Origin: Chloroflexota bacterium | GTDB taxonomy: Bacteria > Chloroflexota > UBA11872 | Assembly (NCBI GenBank): GCA_026706485.1 | Contig: JAPOYR010000004.1 | Location: 186,001 to 250,000, forward strand | DNA length: 64,000 nucleotides | Direction of reading: 5' to 3' | Part shown: one piece after another, positions 59,024-64,000 of the stretch | Layout: every line of letters begins with the position of its first letter | Position numbering within the stretch: position 1 is the first letter of the stretch | Notes under the pieces: generated by a model | Databases searched by the model: none | What the model was told of the DNA's origin: nothing | The model's input: the letters and a program-made list of their open reading frames with translations, nothing else | Translations under genes and position numbers: made by a program

Positions 59024-60510
59024 CAGGGGCTATCGCCTGGGTCGGGCTCAGGACGCCGGAAGAGCAGGCCGACCTCGTGCCGGATGGTCTCGCGATCCAT
59101 CAGGTAGATGAGACCCGCATAGAGCAGCACGACCACGATGCCGCCCTGGATCAGCAGCACCCAGTCGGTCAGCAGCGGGAGCATGACCAGGCGACCGAAC
59201 GCGCCTGCCAGCACAGCCGCGGCCAGCGGTCGCGCGAGGTGCCGCAGCAGGCGGAAGTCGAAGACGTCCCGCGCCAGCGGCAGCAGCACCAGCGCCGCCG
59301 CAAATTGGGTGGCCGCCAGGGCAATCGGGATGGCGAGCAGCTCCAGTCCGGCCGCGCTGAGGCCAATGGCCAGCGCCCAAGCCGCCACCGCCCAGACGAT
59401 GGCGATCACGAGAATGACGCGCGTCCGGCCGAGCGCGGCGAGGATTGGTGTGAGCAAACCGTTGATCGGCACCAGGACGGCGCTGGCGGCCAGCGCGTAG
59501 AGCGCCGGGATCGCCGGCAGCCACTGCTCGCTGTAGATGTAGATGGCGATCTCCGGCGCGAAGGCGATCACCGCCGCAAAGGCCGGCAGCGTCACGATGG
59601 CGTTCCACTTGAGCGTAAGCTCGGCGCCGCGCCGCACACGCTCGATGTCGTCCTGCATGCGGGCAAACGTGGGCAAGGTGACCCTGGACACCAGCTGCGT
59701 CAGCGTGAGCGGCTGCGACGCGATCTTGTCCGCCCAGCTCAGGAGACCCGTGCCGTCAGCACCGACCGTGCGCGGCGACAGGAGCGGAATCAGCGAGTCC
59801 TTGGCCATCAGGGCCAGGCGGGCGCCCTGAAACTGGGCGCCGAATCGAAGGTAGTGCCGCAGACCCGACGGTCGCCAGGTTGGAATCGGCGCCCACGGCT
59901 GCGCCACGACCACCGCCAGCGTCGAGACGATGCTCGCCCCGACGTGGGCGATGATCAGGCTCCAGGCCTCGAACGCGCCGATGGCGAACCCGATGCCGGC
60001 GCCGAAGTACCACACCGTGCCGGCGATGTCCGCGGCCGCCAGGCGACCAAAGCGCAGGTGACGCTCCAGCAGCGCCGCCGGCACGAGCCGAAACGCCGAA
60101 AGCCAGATGGAGATACCGAAAATGCGGATCATCCACGGATCCGCGTCCACGCCGATCCACTCCGTGAGCATCGGCGGGCCGGCGAATACGACGATGGCCG
60201 CGGCCAAGGTCACCAGCCCCAGGTGCAAGGTGAACACGGCGCGCAGGTCGGACCGGCCGGGATCCTCCCGGCGCTGGATCACGCTCGGATGCAGCCCGAC
60301 GTCCGTGAACTGCTTGATGATTCCGGCAAGAAAGGCAATCGGCACGACGACGCCGAAATCGGCCGTCGTGAGCAGGCGGTACAGCGCGATGTCGCCCGTG
60401 AACGACACGAGTTTCATGCCGCCCTCGCGCACGCCCAGCGCAACCACGCCGCGCACGGCTCGCTCGCCCAGCGTCGAGGGCGACTCGTGTTCGGAAGCTT
60501 CAGCCGTCAT
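59023..60510 (-). CDS. Polysaccharide flippase (Wzx/MOP superfamily)
   Basis: 495 residues with about twelve to fourteen hydrophobic segments from residue 35 to 475. GERAVRGVVALGVREGGMKLVSF at the start and the later MLTEWIGVD and EQWLPAIPALYALAASAVLVPINGLLTP resemble the lipopolysaccharide biosynthesis/Wzx (MOP) exporters. It moves lipid-linked oligosaccharide across the membrane. The ATG lies one base after the previous stop. It is flanked by glycosyltransferases in one operon. Confidence 0.9.
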   Translation of the reverse strand: MTAEASEHESPSTLGERAVRGVVALGVREGGMKLVSFTGDIALYRLLTTADFGVVVPIAFLAGIIKQFTDVGLHPSVIQRREDPGRSDLRAVFTLHLGLVTLAAAIVVFAGPPMLTEWIGVDADPWMIRIFGISIWLSAFRLVPAALLERHLRFGRLAAADIAGTVWYFGAGIGFAIGAFEAWSLIIAHVGASIVSTLAVVVAQPWAPIPTWRPSGLRHYLRFGAQFQGARLALMAKDSLIPLLSPRTVGADGTGLLSWADKIASQPLTLTQLVSRVTLPTFARMQDDIERVRRGAELTLKWNAIVTLPAFAAVIAFAPEIAIYIYSEQWLPAIPALYALAASAVLVPINGLLTPILAALGRTRVILVIAIVWAVAAWALAIGLSAAGLELLAIPIALAATQFAAALVLLPLARDVFDFRLLRHLARPLAAAVLAGAFGRLVMLPLLTDWVLLIQGGIVVVLLYAGLIYLMDRETIRHEVGLLFRRPEPDPGDSP

Positions 60511-60511
60511 C

Positions 60512-61642
60512 TCATGACCCTCGCCGAATGGGTCGGCCGAGCGTCTGCTCGTAAACGTCGATGAGCTGGGCCGTCGATCGCTCCCAGGTCATGGTCGCCG
60601 CGTGGGCCCTGCCGCCTTCCCCGAGGCGCACGCATTCGTCCGTGGAGGACAACACTCGGAGCATTGCCGTTTCCAGCGCCGTCACATCGCCGGGCGCGAC
60701 CAGCAACCCGGTCTCGCCGTGCGCCACGATCTCCTCCGCCGGGGAGTCCAACGAGCTGATCACCGGCGCGCCGCAGGCGCCGGCCTCGAGCAGCACCAGG
60801 CCGAACCCCTCGAAGTCGCGTCCAACCGAGCGGTAGGGCATGACCACCACCGACGCGCGGGCATACCAGCGCACCAGCTCGTCGTGGCTCACGGCTCCCG
60901 TGAGGATCACATCGTCTTCCAGGCCCAAGCCGTGGATGCGTTCGCGGAGCCGCGCAACGAACGACGAACTTGCCGCGTACGGCCCCACGATGACGAAGCG
61001 CGACTGCGGCACGCGCGCGCGCACCGCGGCGAAGGCCTCCAACGCTACGTCGAACCCTTTGCGCGGCTTGGGCTCACCGACCGCGACCACCAGCCCGGCC
61101 TCGCGCGCCGGCGGCGGGTCGGGAACCGCAAATTCATTCGCCCGCACGGCCAGCGGCACAACCGTGGAGTGCGTGAATCCCGTGTCCCGCCGCACCCGCT
61201 GCTCCGTATAGCGGCTGATGGCGATCAGTCGCCGCGCGCGGTGCATGGCCAGGCGCAGCAGGCGCGACTCCAGCCAAACCCGGCTGGACGGCACCGAATA
61301 GGTGCCGACGAGCGACACGAACAGCGGGCGGAGTCCAGCGGCGAGGGCCACGGCGGGGGCATAGGGCTCGACCATGCAGTGGACGGCGTCAACACCCCGC
61401 AGCGCGCGCCACAAGGGCCGGATGGTCCGGGCGAGCAAGCGTGCGAAGTGGGGCGTACCGTCGCGAAACGACGGGATCGGCGCGTGGTCGGGATGGGCGC
61501 GCAGGTCGGCGGGCATCGTGCCGCCGGGCGTGACCAAGCGCACGTCAACGCCCGCCGCAATCAGCCCGCGCGCCAGCTCGCCGGCGTAGCGCCCCCAGCC
61601 GTTGGTCGGGTCCAGCTCGTCGGCCACGATGGCCAGCTTCAC
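60512..61642 (-). CDS. GT4-family glycosyltransferase
   Basis: 376 residues from a GTG at 61642, overlapping the stop of the YfhO-like gene (GTGA). KLAIVADELDPTNGWGRYAGELARGL begins the acceptor domain; donor motifs are VVAVGEPKPRKGFDVALEAF and FEGFGLVLLEAGACGAPVISS, then HGETGLLVAPGD. The longer frame upstream is antisense and arginine-rich. It probably adds one sugar of the repeat unit. Confidence 0.9.
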   Translation of the reverse strand: MKLAIVADELDPTNGWGRYAGELARGLIAAGVDVRLVTPGGTMPADLRAHPDHAPIPSFRDGTPHFARLLARTIRPLWRALRGVDAVHCMVEPYAPAVALAAGLRPLFVSLVGTYSVPSSRVWLESRLLRLAMHRARRLIAISRYTEQRVRRDTGFTHSTVVPLAVRANEFAVPDPPPAREAGLVVAVGEPKPRKGFDVALEAFAAVRARVPQSRFVIVGPYAASSSFVARLRERIHGLGLEDDVILTGAVSHDELVRWYARASVVVMPYRSVGRDFEGFGLVLLEAGACGAPVISSLDSPAEEIVAHGETGLLVAPGDVTALETAMLRVLSSTDECVRLGEGGRAHAATMTWERSTAQLIDVYEQTLGRPIRRGS

Positions 61643-64000
61643 CGCCGCTGCCTCCAGGCGCTCAACGCCAGCATCGGCGCCAGCAGGCCCGTGGCGACCA
61701 GCGAGGCGATCACGCCCGCCGCGAACCCGGGCGGCTCGAACCGCATGCGGATCTCGTGCGCGCCCGCCGGGAGCGCGAGACCGCGCGCCACCAGGTTGAC
61801 GGTCAGAATGTCCGCCGGCCGGCCGTTCACCTCGGCGCTCCAGCCGGGATACGGCGCATCGTTGAGCACCAACAGGCCCGGCGCGGCCAGGTCGACGCTG
61901 AGATCGATGCGCTCCGGGCCGCGGGCGATGGGGCCGATGACATCGGACCGGCTGGCGCCCTGACCGGGCTCGATGCCGGGCTCGCGCGACACGAATGCGT
62001 GGTCGGGGCGCTCCGCGAGCTGTTTGAGCAGGGACTCGGCGTCGTCGACCACGGACCACCGTCGCGCGATCCATGCCTCGGGTCGCCAGTCGTGAATCTC
62101 ATAGACGTACAACGGCTGCTCCACGCCGGCCCATTCGGGAAGCGGGATCGTGCCCGCATGCACCTCATGCAGTCCCTCGATCGGCAGCGGCACCCCCGAC
62201 GTGATGTACCGGACGTTTGTCGCGGCCAGGGCGCCCAGACGTGACTCCAGGATGTCGAGGCGGGCGGTGGCGTCGAGTGAGGCGTCGCTGGCGAAGCCGG
62301 GCACGATGGCGCGTTCACTGCCGACAAACGCCAGAAACTGCGCCGTGCTGCGCGGCATCAGGTTTTCGTAGCCGTCAATCGTCCTCGGCCCGCCGTCCAA
62401 TGCCAGGTTCGGGGCGCGAGTGGCGGTGAGAAACACCCACTCGAGCAGGTCGCGCTGATTGCGTGACAGGCGATCGCCGGTCGCCGTCGACAGCTCGAAC
62501 TTCTGGGCCTGGGCGCGATAGGAAAAAAGCCGGCCGTCGCGCTGGTCGGCGGAATCGGCCGGCAGCGGCGCGGGCCGGTCGTACCACTCGGCCGGCACCG
62601 TGGGAATGACATGGCCCGGCGCCAACAGCAGATCGACCGCGAGCACGGCCCCAACGCCCATTTGCGCATGCCTGCCCTGGAGGATTCCGCGCCGATAGGC
62701 CCAAATCAGCGACGCGCCGAGAACCGCAGTGACCAGCAGCAGTCGGGGCGTGGGTCCCGCGAGGCTAAATGCTTGCTCCAGCCGCCCGTAGAGCTGGTCG
62801 AAGGTGCGGTAGTAGCGTTCGGCGGTGAGAAACCGGTCCTCGGACCCCACGATCACCCGGTCAACGTAGTCGTAGCCGTAGGGCACGATCAGGAAGGCGA
62901 AGCCGGTGAGCGTGATCGTGGCGGCCAGGGTGCCAACCGCGATGAGGCCGGCCAGCCAGGTCCAGGCGCGCACCAGCCAGCCAACCGCCCGCGCGGCGGC
63001 CAGGTCGGGGCGGGGGAGCAACTCGAAGCCGTAGGCCGCGAGGAAGGCCAGGCCGAACGTCGCCACAATCCCGAATCGCGCGGGCTGGCGGAAGAATCCG
63101 AACAGTGGCAGCTTGTGCAGCAGCGGGAATCCCAGGCTGTAGGCGCCCATCGCCAGCACCCAGGCGACGACCACGAGCACGGCGAGGAAGCGCACCACGC
63201 GGTGCCGGCGCGCGGCCACCAATGCAAGAACCGCGAGCACGGGCGTGAGAATCCCGAGATAGAGCAGCTCCTCGGCGTTGAGCGTCTCGTCGAGCACGCG
63301 CGGAATCTCGAACGACGGGTAGAGGTAGCCGAGCACCAGGCTCCAAGGCGGGATCGAACCTTGCGCCGCAATCGCATATTCGAGGCCGGCCGCACGGCCG
63401 GAGAGCTCCGTGGCTTGGATAGTCGGCAGGAAGCGCACGGCGCCCAGGGCGAGGCCCACGACGACGGCCGTCAGCAGCCAGGCCCCGAGCGCAAGGGCGG
63501 GCGCCCGCCCGGCCTCGCGCCACGTCCAGGTCAAACGGAACAGGGCGTACATCAGCCACGCCGACACGAACAGCAGGGCGATCTGCGGATGCCCGGCCAG
63601 GCCCGTGATCCCGGTGATGACCGCGAGGCCGACGGCCCAAGTCCGCCGTCCCTGGGCCATGCGTTCGATGGCGACCAGCCCCGCGGGCAGGACGAAGTAG
63701 ATGTCGGCGTAATTCAGGAAGCGGGATGTGGCGAAGACGAAGGGGCTGTAGGCGTAGAGGAAGGCGGCGAGAAACGCGCCGCGGCGCGACAAGCCCCAGA
63801 CGCGACCGAGGCCGTAGGCGGAGACCGCCGCCAGGACAAGACCCAGGGAGGTCTCGATGAAATAGGCCCGCAGGGGGTCGAAGACCCGCAGCAGGCCCCA
63901 GGTCAGCGGGTAGAACCAGCCGAACTCGGAGAAGGCCACGGGAAACCCGCCGAGCATGCCGTCGGTCCAGAGCGGAATGCGGCCCTCGGCGAGACCCGCC
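61639..64000 (-). CDS. YfhO-like membrane protein, cut at the right edge
   Basis: At least 786 residues, open to the window end, so the true start is outside. About ten to twelve hydrophobic segments fill residues about 15-480 of the part shown. The C-terminus has the YfhO signature: LVLNDAPYPGWSAEVNGRP, LPAGAHEIRMRFEPPGF and a final membrane segment. The beginning GRIPLWTDGMLGGFP also fits the GT-C-like family. Bacterial YfhO proteins are linked to glycosylation of surface polymers such as lipoteichoic acid. It heads the minus-strand polysaccharide operon. Confidence 0.9.
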   Translation of the reverse strand, partial: AGLAEGRIPLWTDGMLGGFPVAFSEFGWFYPLTWGLLRVFDPLRAYFIETSLGLVLAAVSAYGLGRVWGLSRRGAFLAAFLYAYSPFVFATSRFLNYADIYFVLPAGLVAIERMAQGRRTWAVGLAVITGITGLAGHPQIALLFVSAWLMYALFRLTWTWREAGRAPALALGAWLLTAVVVGLALGAVRFLPTIQATELSGRAAGLEYAIAAQGSIPPWSLVLGYLYPSFEIPRVLDETLNAEELLYLGILTPVLAVLALVAARRHRVVRFLAVLVVVAWVLAMGAYSLGFPLLHKLPLFGFFRQPARFGIVATFGLAFLAAYGFELLPRPDLAAARAVGWLVRAWTWLAGLIAVGTLAATITLTGFAFLIVPYGYDYVDRVIVGSEDRFLTAERYYRTFDQLYGRLEQAFSLAGPTPRLLLVTAVLGASLIWAYRRGILQGRHAQMGVGAVLAVDLLLAPGHVIPTVPAEWYDRPAPLPADSADQRDGRLFSYRAQAQKFELSTATGDRLSRNQRDLLEWVFLTATRAPNLALDGGPRTIDGYENLMPRSTAQFLAFVGSERAIVPGFASDASLDATARLDILESRLGALAATNVRYITSGVPLPIEGLHEVHAGTIPLPEWAGVEQPLYVYEIHDWRPEAWIARRWSVVDDAESLLKQLAERPDHAFVSREPGIEPGQGASRSDVIGPIARGPERIDLSVDLAAPGLLVLNDAPYPGWSAEVNGRPADILTVNLVARGLALPAGAHEIRMRFEPPGFAAGVIASLVATGLLAPMLALSAWRQRR

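Noticed and set aside
1-64000. Insertion sequences, rRNA genes, CRISPR arrays, known riboswitches
   Set aside because: No transposase-like protein, rRNA stretch, regular repeat-spacer array or recognisable riboswitch was seen by eye; only small palindromic repeats are present.

Overview
The window is GC-rich, gene-dense bacterial DNA. It has short intergenic gaps, many start/stop overlaps (ATGA, TGATG) and three convergent gene pairs that share a CTAG stop palindrome. The gene set fits a Chloroflexota bacterium of the marine or sponge-associated kind (SAR202/Dehalococcoidia-like): a YvcK-type protein with N-terminal membrane helices, a YfhO-type membrane protein, DUF5069 proteins, and several Gfo/Idh/MocA oxidoreductases, enolase-superfamily dehydratases and a sulfatase. 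No rRNA is present, so this placement is inference.

Layout. (1) 1-12.3 kb: two tandem paralogous membrane proteins, then a probable carbohydrate-catabolic neighbourhood (sulfatase, Gfo/Idh/MocA oxidoreductase, sialidase-like protein coupled to an MBL-fold hydrolase, mandelate racemase/galactonate dehydratase-like enzyme), plus RDD, AIM24 and DUF5069 proteins. (2) 12.4-17.1 kb: a two-gene unit of a stand-alone HSDR_N-RAMA nuclease and an AbrB-like regulator, an SDR, a polyprenyl synthetase and a YvcK/CofD protein. (3) 17.3-27.3 kb: a 976-residue secreted protein with plant-type leucine-rich repeats, a Cof-type HAD phosphatase, a NYN-domain protein, a Sua5/YrdC protein coupled to a third member of the membrane family, a DEAD-box helicase with an N-terminal zinc ribbon, and another Gfo/Idh/MocA oxidoreductase. 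(4) 27.4-35.7 kb: a minus-strand phage-derived cassette running from major capsid protein through connector-like, large structural, tail-fibre-like and glycoside-hydrolase-like proteins to a lysis module. No terminase, portal, protease or integrase is visible. (5) 36.0-43.9 kb: a thioredoxin-like lipoprotein, tRNA-Arg(CCU), a Fic protein behind an AT-rich promoter, and a second catabolic group (Gfo/Idh/MocA, beta-propeller protein, penicillin-acylase-like Ntn hydrolase, second DUF5069 protein). (6) 44.0-64.0 kb: two surface-polysaccharide loci, one on the plus strand (three glycosyltransferases, an epimerase, a phosphoglycosyltransferase) and one on the minus strand (YfhO-like protein, four glycosyltransferases, flippase, methyltransferase). 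Between them lie a class III aminotransferase, a methyltransferase, a LanC-like protein and a second enolase-superfamily enzyme.

Small palindromic repeats are scattered through the gaps, including one inside the phage-derived cassette and one that supplies the C-terminus of a glycosyltransferase. The most unusual parts are the capsid-to-lysis cassette with its palindrome-containing putative promoter, the HSDR_N-RAMA nuclease, the long LRR protein, the stand-alone LanC-like protein, and the NYN gene whose 3' end recurs as a relic at the edge of the phage-derived region.
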